Origin: Aliirhizobium smilacinae
GTDB lineage: Bacteria > Pseudomonadota > Alphaproteobacteria > Rhizobiales > Rhizobiaceae
Assembly (NCBI RefSeq): GCF_006335145.1
Contig: NZ_VDMN01000001.1
Span: 620,001-684,000 of the forward strand
Direction: 5' to 3'
DNA: 64,000 nucleotides
The notes under the pieces are model-generated. The model was not told the origin of the DNA, did no database searches, and saw only the letters and a program-made list of their open reading frames with translations. Shown piece by piece: positions 49,193-58,672 of the stretch. The stretch's first letter is position 1; each line of letters begins with the position of its first letter. A program made the position numbers and the translations under genes.

Positions 49193-49358
49193 CGTCTACA
49201 CACTCGATGGCAGCCCAAATGGCGCTCCGGTTTCCTAATCCTTAGTGGTTCGTCAGCAGGCCGGATTAGGGGTCAAAATACAAATCAGTCTCTCAAGATG
49301 ACTCGTTGGAATTCACAATCTTGTCGTCCACGGGGTGTTCACCCAAATGACAGTATAA

Positions 49359-50528
49359 CTAACGTCTGGCATTTAATGCGGATGCTTCGATCAACGCCTG
49401 TTCAAGATCTCGTGCGGCGGCGTCGATACGGAAGTGCCTGTCGAAAGCCTTTCTGGCTGAACTACGTATTTCGGCCTGTTCGTCAGTTTTGAGAGCAAAC
49501 CAGCGATGCAAGAGCCTGCTCACGCCTTGTTCGGTATCATCGTCAACAAAACCCGCCCGGCAGGCTTCGACCTCGCGCCAGATATTGACCTTGTTGGTAA
49601 TCAGCACGGGCGTCCCACATGCCAGGGCTTCCGCAACGACTATGCCAAAATTCTCCTGATGCGAGGGCAAAATGAAAGCTTCGGCGGAACGAAAAGCCCC
49701 CCACTTCGCAGCGCCCTGCAGCATGCCCGGCCAGTGGATCCGCTCGGCGATACCGGCAGCATTTGCCGTTTGTTTGAGTGTTTCCATCAAACCTGTCTGG
49801 TCAGGCCCAGCAATAACCAGATCGACATCTGGATTTTGCGCGGCGAGCCGTCCATATGCGGAGACAAGGAGATCGCAGCCCTTCTTTTCGTGTATTCTAG
49901 ACAGGAACAGGATGAACCTGCGTCCCCCGAGATTTGGAACGCATTTTCGAAAAGCCGCATCCTGATCTTTCGCTTCGTCTGGCGGCACTGATGTTCCGTA
50001 AGCGACAACCCTCTCCTTGTAGCTGTGCCCTCTGAAGACGCCACGGGAAAGCTGCATCTCCTCCTCAGAGGTGAACAGCACCGCGGTCGCATCGCGAAGC
50101 ACTTTGCCCTGCAGATGTGTCCAGAACAATTGCTTAGCCTTGTGTTTGAGCGGGTATTGAGCCTTAAACCAAGGATCCATCATGCCGTGAGTGAAGACCA
50201 CATAGGGCAAACCGATTTTTTTAAGTCCGAGCCATCCACCGATCGAAGCGTGGTTCCACAAGCCGTGAATTACAGCAGCGTCAAAGGCTTTGCCGTGTTG
50301 ACGTATCCACTGTGTCAAGCGCGGGGTGTACCCATATCTACTCATCCATCGGCCCTGCGGGTGAACTTTGAACGGCAGTCCTTTAGTATGGTCCGCCTCA
50401 GGAAAGTCGAGTGTGACAACCTCCGTCTCATGGCCGGCGGTTCGCAAGGAAGCAGAACTGAGTTTCAGGCCCTCGATCGGCCCGCCATCTTTTGGATCGA
50501 CGCTTGCGATCACGCGAAGGATCTTCAT
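49359..50528 (-). CDS. Family 4 glycosyltransferase (GT-B)
   Basis: The 389-residue protein starts ILRVIASVDPKDGGPIEGLK and carries the GT4 C-domain: RRFILFLSRIHEKKGCDLLV, PDVDLVIAGPDQTGLM, and the E-x7-E motif region PSHQENFGIVVAEALACGTP. It is a retaining glycosyltransferase using an NDP-sugar donor at the cytoplasmic membrane face. Its start overlaps the stop of the upstream glycosyltransferase gene (ATGA), so both belong to one transcript. Donor and acceptor cannot be read from the sequence. Confidence 0.9.
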   Translation of the reverse strand: MKILRVIASVDPKDGGPIEGLKLSSASLRTAGHETEVVTLDFPEADHTKGLPFKVHPQGRWMSRYGYTPRLTQWIRQHGKAFDAAVIHGLWNHASIGGWLGLKKIGLPYVVFTHGMMDPWFKAQYPLKHKAKQLFWTHLQGKVLRDATAVLFTSEEEMQLSRGVFRGHSYKERVVAYGTSVPPDEAKDQDAAFRKCVPNLGGRRFILFLSRIHEKKGCDLLVSAYGRLAAQNPDVDLVIAGPDQTGLMETLKQTANAAGIAERIHWPGMLQGAAKWGAFRSAEAFILPSHQENFGIVVAEALACGTPVLITNKVNIWREVEACRAGFVDDDTEQGVSRLLHRWFALKTDEQAEIRSSARKAFDRHFRIDAAARDLEQALIEASALNARR

Positions 50529-51643
50529 TTGATTTCATCCAGGAGAGTGAGCAGGTTCAATCGGAATGAGTCATTCAGGTACTTCTCGCGCAGCTTTTCC
50601 GCTCCAGCCTGCCCCATGGTGGCACCGCGATCCAGATCAGACAACAAAACTCCCATGTGATCGGCAAGCCGATCGATATCGGACGGGTCAACGACAAACC
50701 CGTCCCCGCCGTGACTGATGATTTCGTGGGAGGCGCCCGCATTTGAGCATATAACGGGCAAGCCGTACTTCCAGGCTTCGAGGTAAACGATCCCGAACCC
50801 CTCTTTAACCGACGGGAGAACGAAGGCACGTGCGCGCCGATAGGCTCTGTCTAATTCCTCATCGCTGACGCGGCCGCGAAATAACACCCGCTCCGCGACC
50901 CCCAGGTCGTGAGCGAGCTTTTCCAGTTCAGGGCGAAGCGGGCCATCACCGATGATCTCTAAGCGGCTATCCGGAAATCCCGATGTCAGTTTGGAGAAAG
51001 CACGCAAAACACTGTCGACCCGCTTGCCGTGGTCATGGGGCGCCATACGGGTGACACAGAGCAACATCGGCTCGGTGGAAGATCGGGGTGTGATCTCAAT
51101 TGGACCATCCACCGCGTTGGGGAGTATCGAGAATTTCGCCCGGTTCACGCCGAACTCTTTCGCCATGACATTTGCAGTGTAATCACTCACCGAAGCAATG
51201 CGATCAACGGCCCGCAACATTGTTGGCTCGTAGAACCGTTTTTTCCGGTAGATAGGATCGTTCCAGACCTCCACGCCGTGAACAAACATCGCCAGTTTTA
51301 GTTTTCTGTTCAGTTGTTTTGCCATCCAGCCGACGGGAAGCAGGTTAACCTGACCGAGAAACATTATATCAAGCTTGCTTGCCGAGACGAGTGCGGCACG
51401 GATAAACGCCAGTCGGTTCGGGCCGTAACCTTTCAGGTCGGCAGCTGTAAGGCTGGGAAGATCGCTAGAGACATCTCGCATTACATGCATCACGGGGCGC
51501 GATAACCTGCCCTCCTCCGCAGCCGATGCCAGGTTTGAAATCACGCGTTGATTAAAACGCTGCAACCCTCCGACACGCGACCACGTATCAAGTGCGAGGA
51601 AACCGACCTTGGGCTTTGCGATTGTCGTCACAGGATGATGCAT
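50525..51643 (-). CDS. Family 4 glycosyltransferase (GT-B)
   Basis: The protein of about 372 residues has the N-domain start KPKVGFLALDTWSRVGGLQR, the central ILPNAVDGPIEI linker, and the C-domain signature PSVKEGFGIVYLEAWKYGLP with both E-x7-E glutamates. It is similar in layout to mannosyl- or glucosyltransferases of EPS loci. ATG 51643 is chosen; GTG 51667, eight codons earlier, is also possible and has GAAGAAG upstream. Four bases overlap with the downstream gene. Confidence 0.9.
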   Translation of the reverse strand: MHHPVTTIAKPKVGFLALDTWSRVGGLQRFNQRVISNLASAAEEGRLSRPVMHVMRDVSSDLPSLTAADLKGYGPNRLAFIRAALVSASKLDIMFLGQVNLLPVGWMAKQLNRKLKLAMFVHGVEVWNDPIYRKKRFYEPTMLRAVDRIASVSDYTANVMAKEFGVNRAKFSILPNAVDGPIEITPRSSTEPMLLCVTRMAPHDHGKRVDSVLRAFSKLTSGFPDSRLEIIGDGPLRPELEKLAHDLGVAERVLFRGRVSDEELDRAYRRARAFVLPSVKEGFGIVYLEAWKYGLPVICSNAGASHEIISHGGDGFVVDPSDIDRLADHMGVLLSDLDRGATMGQAGAEKLREKYLNDSFRLNLLTLLDEIK

Positions 51644-51760
51644 TTCGGTTCTTTCGTTAACAATCACTTCTTCGGTAAACCACCGGCTCTCACGGACCCG
51701 CTACTATTAAAATTCCAACATTTGGGTGGGGTTATCTTACGACCACCACGCCATTTCAGA

Positions 51761-52909
51761 TCAAAGCCAAGGGCGCAAAACCTCAGCCCAATGCTTGCCA
51801 TAACGATCCCATCCGCCAATGGCCTGGACACGTTGCCGGGCAAGAGGTCTCATCAGGGATCCGAGATCCGCGACCTTCTCCAACGCCTGGACGATCGCAT
51901 CAGGATCGCGATTGGGCACGATGAAGCCTTCTTTCCCGTCTTCGAATAGGTCTTCAGCTCCGGTATTTCTGGACGCAATCACCGGGCAGCCACAAGCAAG
52001 TGCCTCGGCCATCACCATGCTTAGTCCCTCTTCTATACTCGGGAGCACCAGCACGTTGGCTGACGAATAGGCCTCGACGAGTTCCGTATTGGCCAATGGA
52101 CCAACAAATTCGACACCATCGGTAGGGAGTGACGCCAAAACGGGCTCCATGCCCTCCACTATGCTTCCAACGATTTTGAGCTTCTTTCTTGGATGCTGGA
52201 ACCTGGAAAATGCATCAAGCAAGTATGGTATTCCCTTTCGAAGCGACACTTGTCCGACAAACAGGACGGTAAAAGCCTGAGGGTCTGGTGTGCTAACGGG
52301 ATGAAACCTGTCCAATCTGCCGCCATAGGGAATTCGACGAAGTTTGGCGGGGTCCACTCCCATTTCAACGAACGAGGTTTCGCAGAAAGTCGATGGGATG
52401 CTGATCAAATCCGCAAGCTCGTACTCTTTTTCTTCTTTTGCAATCACAAGCGGGTCGACCCCAGACCACTCAACCTTCCAGCGGCGGTGTTCCTCCCGCA
52501 AAAGCCGATCCTGGTAGCGAATATGAGTCGAGCCGCGATCGCAGATGTAGCGCCCCCCCACCGATTTTGCGCGGCGCCCGCTTTTGTAACCTTGCCCTGA
52601 CAGCGCGATCAGTATGGTCGGATCATTGATGGCCTGTTGTACACGCCAGTCGAGTGCCTCTCTCCCCCACCACCCAACTCTCTGCCTCAAAGAATTCGAT
52701 CGACCGATCAGAGGAAGTTTCGACCAACCCATATAAGGCACTTGCAGCCACGGAAAGGTCTTGATTTTCTCCTCCGGAATGCCGCTTTCATCTCTCAGCT
52801 TAAACCGAGGGTAGCCGGTCCACAACTCTTTCAGCATGCCGCGTTCTTGAAGCTGACGGGCAAGGTGAAAATGATGAAATCGGCCAGAGGAAATTTGCGT
52901 AACTTGCAT
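51761..52909 (-). CDS. Family 4 glycosyltransferase (GT-B)
   Basis: The 382-residue protein starts QVTQISSGRFHHFHLARQLQ and has the GT4 C-domain FTVLFVGQVSLRKGIPYLLD, KKLKIVGSIVEGMEP, and PSIEEGLSMVMAEALACGCP with the E-x7-E pair. An internal KSVGGRYICDRGSTHIRYQD segment is typical of a subgroup seen in cyanobacterial and rhizobial EPS loci. ATG 52909 shares one base with the stop of the Wzx gene upstream, indicating coupled translation. About 90 bases separate it from the next gene downstream. Confidence 0.9.
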   Translation of the reverse strand: MQVTQISSGRFHHFHLARQLQERGMLKELWTGYPRFKLRDESGIPEEKIKTFPWLQVPYMGWSKLPLIGRSNSLRQRVGWWGREALDWRVQQAINDPTILIALSGQGYKSGRRAKSVGGRYICDRGSTHIRYQDRLLREEHRRWKVEWSGVDPLVIAKEEKEYELADLISIPSTFCETSFVEMGVDPAKLRRIPYGGRLDRFHPVSTPDPQAFTVLFVGQVSLRKGIPYLLDAFSRFQHPRKKLKIVGSIVEGMEPVLASLPTDGVEFVGPLANTELVEAYSSANVLVLPSIEEGLSMVMAEALACGCPVIASRNTGAEDLFEDGKEGFIVPNRDPDAIVQALEKVADLGSLMRPLARQRVQAIGGWDRYGKHWAEVLRPWL

Positions 52910-54204
52910 CAAAAAGCCTTGTTCGAGCGCATCAACACGAGAGTGATGATTAACGTGGACAGATGAAGAAATAACGACGCAATGCCCACTACAACAATTG
53001 ATGATAAGTTTAAAAACACGACCAATGACACAATACTAACAATTGAAAACACGAGAAAATACACAGCAAATACGCTGTGACGATTGGTCGATACGTAGGG
53101 AGTTTGAAGGGTGAACCAAATAATCTCAGTGATGCTCGACATCACCATCAAACGGAACAGCGCCCCCTGATCGACGACCACTCCACGGGTCCAGAAGGCC
53201 AGAAACGCCTCGCCCCACACGAACATCCCGATCCCATAGACTGCACACCCCGCGAGCGCCGCCCCGATCAAGAACTGAAAGTTCCTTTTCTGCGTTTCCC
53301 TTGCGCCTAGTCCGGCCAGATGGGCGAATATCGGTTCAAGCGAATGGATCACTACGGACGCGCACATCCGCCCCATACCTGTCAGCGTCCTTATAGAAGA
53401 CACAACGACCACCGCAGCTGGTCCGAGCAGGATACCGACGATGATGCTGGTGCCCTGAATGTTGACCGAATTGCTGACAGTGTAGGACATATAAGAGAGT
53501 GATGGCGCGATCATCTCCCGAAGCAAACGCCGATCCGCACGGGCGATTGATGGACGAAACTGCCCGTAGTGGCGATAGAAAAGCGCCGAAGCGGTTACGA
53601 ACAATATGACGCGCGCAGTCAGCATCAAAGCGGCAGCAGAAACCAAGCCGCCACCTGCCGCTGCCGAGCCAACCAACAGCAAAGCATCAAAAGCTCGCGC
53701 CGTGGCATGTGTCGAAATGATCAGCCAGTATTTTCCGACCGCCCGCATGGCCGAACCGACGACGCCAAAGGTCAACGAGAGGATAACACTACACGCCAGA
53801 AGAAACGCACAAAGGCCGATACCCTCGCCCAGTTGCTGCGGAACGTTGAAGACGTGGGCGATCGGAAAAAACAGCGCAAAAGCCGCGCTGACGACCAGTA
53901 GAAGGGCCGAGACGCAGGCATTCATCAACCAGGCCGTCTGATTGACGACCACGGCACCGTCAATATCCTCACGCGATACCCGCATCGTCATGTCATTGCC
54001 CGAGACCTGGGCGAAGCCCAGATCGGACATCGTGAGATAGGTCGGCAAGGTGGAGACCAGCAGCCATACCCCATAGTGCTCAGCACCCCATAACCACAGC
54101 ATCAGCGGGAGCACCAGAAGCTGAGCCCCGATCGTGACTGATTGGGAATAGGCTTGCGAGAACATGCTAAGCGTGAATTGCCGCTTAATGGAAGTCAATT
54201 TCAT
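52909..54204 (-). CDS. Wzx-like oligosaccharide flippase
   Basis: The protein of about 431 residues has about twelve membrane helices in a MATE/MOP-like order, starting QFTLSMFSQAYSQSVTIGAQ and PLMLWLWGAEHYGVWLLVST, with LTFGVVGSAMRAVGKYWLII in the middle. It should flip the lipid-linked repeat unit for the Wzy polymerase. The start at ATG 54204 is chosen because upstream in-frame starts are TTG without a ribosome site. It is the first gene of a minus-strand cluster of four glycosyltransferase-type genes below it. Confidence 0.88.
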   Translation of the reverse strand: MKLTSIKRQFTLSMFSQAYSQSVTIGAQLLVLPLMLWLWGAEHYGVWLLVSTLPTYLTMSDLGFAQVSGNDMTMRVSREDIDGAVVVNQTAWLMNACVSALLLVVSAAFALFFPIAHVFNVPQQLGEGIGLCAFLLACSVILSLTFGVVGSAMRAVGKYWLIISTHATARAFDALLLVGSAAAGGGLVSAAALMLTARVILFVTASALFYRHYGQFRPSIARADRRLLREMIAPSLSYMSYTVSNSVNIQGTSIIVGILLGPAAVVVVSSIRTLTGMGRMCASVVIHSLEPIFAHLAGLGARETQKRNFQFLIGAALAGCAVYGIGMFVWGEAFLAFWTRGVVVDQGALFRLMVMSSITEIIWFTLQTPYVSTNRHSVFAVYFLVFSIVSIVSLVVFLNLSSIVVVGIASLFLHLSTLIITLVLMRSNKAF

Positions 54205-54396
54205 TGTTTGTGCAACCGGATGAAGTTTAACGATGCAACACAACCTGAGGCTTCAGGTCCTGATACAGAAGTGCTGAGTGAAGCAAGCCCAACCCAGGCT
54301 CCGGTCACAATTTCACCGCTACGAAGCCGTCTTTGCGACCGGGCCCTGCCCGTCGCGAAGTTTCTCGGCGACACAACTCGCCATCTGCATACCCCA

Positions 54397-55671
54397 TCAA
54401 CGGAATTCCACTATTCGGGCAAGCTTCGACAGGTTCGAGGTCCTCGAAAGCTGGCGGCCGAGCTCGGACACGCGCTCGCCGTTTACTGCGAGCTTTCCGT
54501 CTCGTGTCTGGCGAATAGCGTCAGCCAGAGCTTTGGGGTTTCCCGGCTCGGTGAGGATTGCGCCATCGCCCAGGAAGTCGGCAAGTTCAGTCTCGGTGTC
54601 TGCAGTGGCAATCACCGGTTTGCCGGAGGCCAGCATTCCACCCAGTTTGGACGGCAATACAAGGTCTGCGGCGTTTCGATCTTGCGGAAGGGCATGCACG
54701 TCAGCGAAATTCAGGAATTCATTCAGTTGCTCGTAGGGCTGGAGCGGCAGAAAGGTGACATTGGTCAAACCCTTGTACGTTTCCTGAAGCTGAGCTTTTA
54801 CCGGCCCTTCACCGGCGACGACAAACCGAATGTTGCCTTCTTCTTCCAACAGCGCTGCCGCATCAAGCAAAACATCCAGTCCTTGTTTCGCGCCGATATT
54901 TCCAGAATAAAGAACAACGAAGTCTTGGGCAGAGAAGTTTAATGAGGCTCGGTAGGAATTGTCGCCGTCGAGCGGATAGATATGGCTCAAGTCAACCCAG
55001 TTTCTGATAATGTCGACTTTTTGTTGGTCGACCCCCTTGGCCTCAAGGTTTGCAGCCATTCGCAACGATATCGTAATAATCCGATCGAAGCGGCGCAGTA
55101 CACGCTTTTCCATGAAATAGGCAAAGCTCTTGATCCATCGCTGCCGGCCCAGATGACCAACGGCGAATGCCGCATCAATTTCGAGATCTTGGACGTGCAA
55201 TATCGTCTTCGAACCGGATATCCAGGCCGCAAATTGCGCCATTGGCGCCGCAAACAGGGTTGGCTCGACACAAAAAACGGCATCCGGGCGGCGCCTAATA
55301 ATCTGCCACATGATCACGGGGGTAGAGGAAATGGCAAAGGTAAGGGGCGCGAGCAGCCGCCATATGCCACGCATTTGACGGCGCAACAGAAGAGGTGTGC
55401 GAATGACCCGAACGTTTCCGTTCGTCTCGGTAGAATAACGGTTCCTGAAACCGTTCTGGACGGCCCAGCCGGGATAATGCGGAGGGGTTGTCACAACAAC
55501 GACCTCCATTCCAACGTGCGAGAGATAGTCAACGATGTCACCGGTATATCGGCCCACCCCGGCCAGTTCCGGCGCATGGTTCATACCATACACAATAACC
55601 GTTTTTGGTTCAGTCCTCGACGCTACCGTCCCAATGTCGAGTTCGGCCCCCTCAGTTGCAATCGATTCCAT
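54397..55671 (-). CDS. WcaI-like family 4 glycosyltransferase
   Basis: The 424-residue protein carries TVIVYGMNHAPELAGVGRYT and TTPPHYPGW near the N-terminus, the VQDLEIDAAFAVG segment typical of WcaI, and the GT4 C-domain with FVVLYSGNIGAKQGLDVLLD and PSKLGGMLASGKPVIA. Colanic-acid-type WcaI adds fucose in colanic acid synthesis, which fits the gmd/fcl genes in this locus; specificity is not proven. About 400 bases of AT-rich DNA separate it from the divergent exosortase gene and should hold both promoters. Confidence 0.9.
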   Translation of the reverse strand: MESIATEGAELDIGTVASRTEPKTVIVYGMNHAPELAGVGRYTGDIVDYLSHVGMEVVVVTTPPHYPGWAVQNGFRNRYSTETNGNVRVIRTPLLLRRQMRGIWRLLAPLTFAISSTPVIMWQIIRRRPDAVFCVEPTLFAAPMAQFAAWISGSKTILHVQDLEIDAAFAVGHLGRQRWIKSFAYFMEKRVLRRFDRIITISLRMAANLEAKGVDQQKVDIIRNWVDLSHIYPLDGDNSYRASLNFSAQDFVVLYSGNIGAKQGLDVLLDAAALLEEEGNIRFVVAGEGPVKAQLQETYKGLTNVTFLPLQPYEQLNEFLNFADVHALPQDRNAADLVLPSKLGGMLASGKPVIATADTETELADFLGDGAILTEPGNPKALADAIRQTRDGKLAVNGERVSELGRQLSRTSNLSKLARIVEFR

Positions 55672-56077
55672 ATTACCCCTTCATTAATGCATAACTCTAG
55701 CTTTGCATTTTCGCAGAAGTACCCCAGTGCCTGCGATCAATAAATCATGATTACACTATTTTTCGACAGCTATTCTAAACTTTTTTGTAGATCAGGGATT
55801 CTTTAACTTTCCGGATCAGATCGATTTTCGCCTAACTCGCCCAATCCTTAGGCACGTCCGAAAAGCGTCACAATATATTAGCATAACTGATCGACACTTT
55901 ACCTCCCACAAGATAACATCCAACTATGCCATCTGTTCTGCCTTCTTTCAGTACTATCCCACGCAAAATAATGGAATATTGTCATTTAACAGATCGTTGG
56001 TAAGGTTAACCTCATCAGGTTCGACATCGAGAAGAAAATAGCTTTATAAAGACCATATATATTCCGGAGACAAATGC
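55672..56077. other. AT-rich divergent promoter region of exosortase and WcaI-like genes
   Basis: No gene is seen. The sequence is strongly AT-rich (for example ATTTTTCGACAGCTATTC and AGTACTATCCCACGCAA) compared with its surroundings. The exosortase side ends in CCGGAGA, eight bases before ATG 56078. I could not identify a specific operator; GCTAAGC, found before two substrate genes, is absent here. Confidence 0.4.
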
Positions 56078-56950
56078 ATGAATGCGACGAACCGGCCGTT
56101 TCCGGCACACCAAACGATATCCCCTGTCGAAAAGGGGCGTTGGATTGGTCTTTCTCGCGGCGAGTTCGTTACGGCTCTCTTCGTTCTTACGATTGCAAAT
56201 GCGTTATTGCCCAACATGCTGCACGGGCTGTTCACAAAAAGCCCTTTGTACACAGTCGTGAGCCTGTTTGAGATAAGTGTGATTGTATGGGCGGCAATTT
56301 TCATTGCTGCGCAACTCACGCTCGAAGAACCGCTTGGAGAGATATCTTTCTTTGAAAAAATTGTATCCGTTCCGATAGTCGCCGCATCATTGCTGCCAAT
56401 TGGCCCGATTAGTTGGGTACTGGTGACATTGATGGCGCTTTACCTGATCGTTACGCAGTCGGGACAGAGCGCAATGCGAAGGGCGGGTTGGATCTTTCTC
56501 GCCCTCGCTTTTCCTATGTTCTGGAGCAAGCGCCTTTTTAATATTCTGGCAGAATACTTTCTTTCGCTTGATGCAATCCTAGTCAGCTCAATTACTCACA
56601 CACAACGCATCTCCAATCTCGTCGAAATGCCTGGAGGTGACGGATTTCTTGAAATCGCTCCGCGGTGTTCTTCAATGGCCAATGTATCACTGGCGGTACT
56701 TTGCTGGGTGCTTTTCACGCAAACGCGTCGTACAGAATGGCGGCCTGCAAACATTGTTTGGTGCTCCGCGGCCTGTCTACTCGTTATCGTTATCAATGTG
56801 ACACGGATTTCGTTGATCGGCTTCTTCCCAAGCTACTACGATCTCCTGCACGGTGATGTCGGTAGCACGATCACCAACTGGTTGACCGTTATAGCGGTGT
56901 TCGCCGTTTGTAATTATGGAGCCCGTCGTGCGCCTCTCAATAGCCTTTAA
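56078..56950 (+). CDS. Divergent exosortase (Cys-Arg-His transpeptidase family)
   Basis: The 290-residue protein has about eight membrane helices. The exosortase triad is visible: Cys197 in IAPRCSSMANVS, Arg243 in VINVTRISLIGFF and His258 in YDLLHGDVGSTITNW, each at the membrane-periplasm face in the usual order and spacing. The residue pair after Cys is S-S, where C-S-G is usual, so it is a divergent class. It should cleave the C-terminal tail of exported proteins and transfer or release them at the cell surface; the VPGPEAGAG tails in this window are the natural candidates. GGAGA precedes ATG 56078. The downstream gene overlaps its 3' end. Confidence 0.86.
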   Translation: MNATNRPFPAHQTISPVEKGRWIGLSRGEFVTALFVLTIANALLPNMLHGLFTKSPLYTVVSLFEISVIVWAAIFIAAQLTLEEPLGEISFFEKIVSVPIVAASLLPIGPISWVLVTLMALYLIVTQSGQSAMRRAGWIFLALAFPMFWSKRLFNILAEYFLSLDAILVSSITHTQRISNLVEMPGGDGFLEIAPRCSSMANVSLAVLCWVLFTQTRRTEWRPANIVWCSAACLLVIVINVTRISLIGFFPSYYDLLHGDVGSTITNWLTVIAVFAVCNYGARRAPLNSL

Positions 56951-57443
56951 GACAATCATTGCGGCGTTTCTGATGGCATCCATCAGCATGAAGCTCGCGA
57001 CCGGCGGCGGCGTTCGAAACCCGAACTTTGATGAGATGAAGCCGCGCCTTGAGCAATATTTGCGTGGAAAGGGTTATCAAATCGCTGGATCGCTTCGATT
57101 TGCTGACCTGAATGGCATTGCCGCGATGAAGTCTGACTGCCTGCTGTACTTGGTACCGATCGCTCATCAGGGCTGGAATGAAGCCACGGTACTTCAGCAA
57201 ACACAGAGCGATCAGGAGGTCTATTTCCTTTATGAAGGAACCGCTACAAAAGCGATCCAACCGCGTCTTTCACCCATGTTGGGATATTATTCGTCCAAAT
57301 TCTTGAGTTACCTTGGCCTCAAACATTACGGTTATGCTCCCATGTTGGCGGCTGTCACGACAGGTAGTTGCGATATGAATTCCGAGGCCTGGGCCGACGC
57401 GCCGACGGTATCGTTTCCGAGACTTAGCTTTTTTGACAGTTGA
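56928..57443 (+). CDS. Exosortase-linked protein of unknown function
   Basis: The 171-residue protein has an uncleaved-type N-terminal hydrophobic segment (FKTIIAAFLMASISMKLA) and a soluble, probably periplasmic domain with two cysteines (KSDCLLYLV and TTGSCDMNS). It overlaps the exosortase gene by 23 bases (from GTG 56928, which has GGAG upstream) or by 35 from ATG 56916, so translation is coupled. Genes directly after exosortases often encode EpsI-type partners of similar size, but I see no clear EpsI motif. It is best described as an exosortase accessory protein of new or unrecognised type. Confidence 0.65.
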   Translation: MRLSIAFKTIIAAFLMASISMKLATGGGVRNPNFDEMKPRLEQYLRGKGYQIAGSLRFADLNGIAAMKSDCLLYLVPIAHQGWNEATVLQQTQSDQEVYFLYEGTATKAIQPRLSPMLGYYSSKFLSYLGLKHYGYAPMLAAVTTGSCDMNSEAWADAPTVSFPRLSFFDS

Positions 57444-57468
57444 ACCCAGAAACGCCGGACTAAGAGAT

Positions 57469-57510
57469 CGCGATATGAGCCAAGCCCCTACTGTCTCTTT
57501 CCATATCGCG
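57469..57510. repeat. Inverted repeat at convergent gene ends
   Basis: CGCGATATG (57469-57477) pairs with CATATCGCG (57502-57510) around a 24-base loop. It spans the end of the glycosyltransferase gene on the minus strand and the space after the exosortase-linked gene. It may slow transcription at the convergent junction; no T-run is attached. Confidence 0.4.
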
Positions 57511-58672
57511 CGGCGACAGCTGTGATAGCAGTTGCGGCGGCCTCTGTGCTGTAATCTGCGATGTAAGGTGCTGCCCAGTCGAAGCTGCGCTCGAACGTTG
57601 ACAAGTGCGCTAGAATGTTGACCAACCGATCCAAATCACCGGTCGGAAAAATGCCGCATCGCTCGAGGTGGCCAAATTCCAGCGCTGCTCCAACAGCGTC
57701 AGACATCACCACCGCACACCCTGCCTGCAGCGCTTCGTTGCACACAAGACCCCAGACCTCGCCCTCACGCCTCGACGGAAGCACGAGAATGTCCGTTGCA
57801 AGGTAATAGTCCGTGATCTGAAGCTGATTAACGAAGCCTACGAAGTGATAAGTGACGTTATCATGGTCGCGGAACCTATCCCGTAGATCGCTCTCCAGCT
57901 CACCGCTTCCTACGACGAGGCAAACAACGTTCCTGTCAGTCGATCGAGCAAGAGCCCTACAAGCCTCAAGGACTATGCTAGGATCTTTCTTGGGGATCAA
58001 TTTGCCGAAAAAACCAACCACGAGGTCGCGCGCTGAAATAGATAGCGACGATCTCACCTTACTGCGGCGGTGTTCCTTCACATCAGGAGTGAGCAAACGC
58101 GCCCGGTCGACGGTGGAAAATCGGCTATAAACGATGTCTTTGTCTTTGAACCCATGCGTCAGAAGGTGCTTCTTGTTAAGCTCTCCGAAACAGAATGCCC
58201 CATCGAAAAACCTGTAGGCTGCTCGGTAGATAAATCTGCGCGCAAGAGACTTTGCTTTCGACTTACGGACGAACGCCTCGTCCTGTGTCTCTACTCTCAG
58301 CCAGCATGCGATCCCCTTGAGTTTTGCAAAAAAAGCGAATTTGAACCCGACGAGATTGTTGAGCGAGTGAATGATGATAATATCAGGTTGATATCGTTCA
58401 AGAACATCCTTTGGCCTAATCTGCGCGAAGCCGAAAAAACCTGCACAGGTCGATTGTGCATCGGGAATCATAATATCATGGCGATGTCCTGCCAGCAGTG
58501 ATGAATCCCATTTGACCTCCTTGCCAAACTCGACATCATGATATCCGCGCACCGACGCGTCATTGTAGTAAACAACCGATAGGTCGACCTCATCACCCTC
58601 TGTAATCGCTGCATAAATCGGCGATCGATATTGGACGGGATGAGTATCAACGATGAGGACTTTGGGCTTCAA
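57488..58672 (-). CDS. Family 4 glycosyltransferase (GT-B)
   Basis: The 394-residue protein starts PKVLIVDTHPVQYRSPIYAA, has the N-domain IIHSLNNLVGFKFAFFAKLK and the C-domain LVVGFFGKLIPKKDPSIVLE, VCLVVGSGELE and PSRREGEVWGLVCNEALQAG. The second acidic residue of E-x7-E is kept. It probably adds a sugar to the lipid-linked repeat. It overlaps the next upstream glycosyltransferase-like gene by four bases (ATGA). Confidence 0.9.
   Translation of the reverse strand: MKPKVLIVDTHPVQYRSPIYAAITEGDEVDLSVVYYNDASVRGYHDVEFGKEVKWDSSLLAGHRHDIMIPDAQSTCAGFFGFAQIRPKDVLERYQPDIIIIHSLNNLVGFKFAFFAKLKGIACWLRVETQDEAFVRKSKAKSLARRFIYRAAYRFFDGAFCFGELNKKHLLTHGFKDKDIVYSRFSTVDRARLLTPDVKEHRRSKVRSSLSISARDLVVGFFGKLIPKKDPSIVLEACRALARSTDRNVVCLVVGSGELESDLRDRFRDHDNVTYHFVGFVNQLQITDYYLATDILVLPSRREGEVWGLVCNEALQAGCAVVMSDAVGAALEFGHLERCGIFPTGDLDRLVNILAHLSTFERSFDWAAPYIADYSTEAAATAITAVAARYGKRQ

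Noticed and set aside
54142..55743. Long plus-strand frames (266 and 253 residues) opposite the WcaI-like gene
   Set aside because: The minus strand carries a complete GT4 enzyme with all motifs; the plus frames show no domain and no ribosome site.
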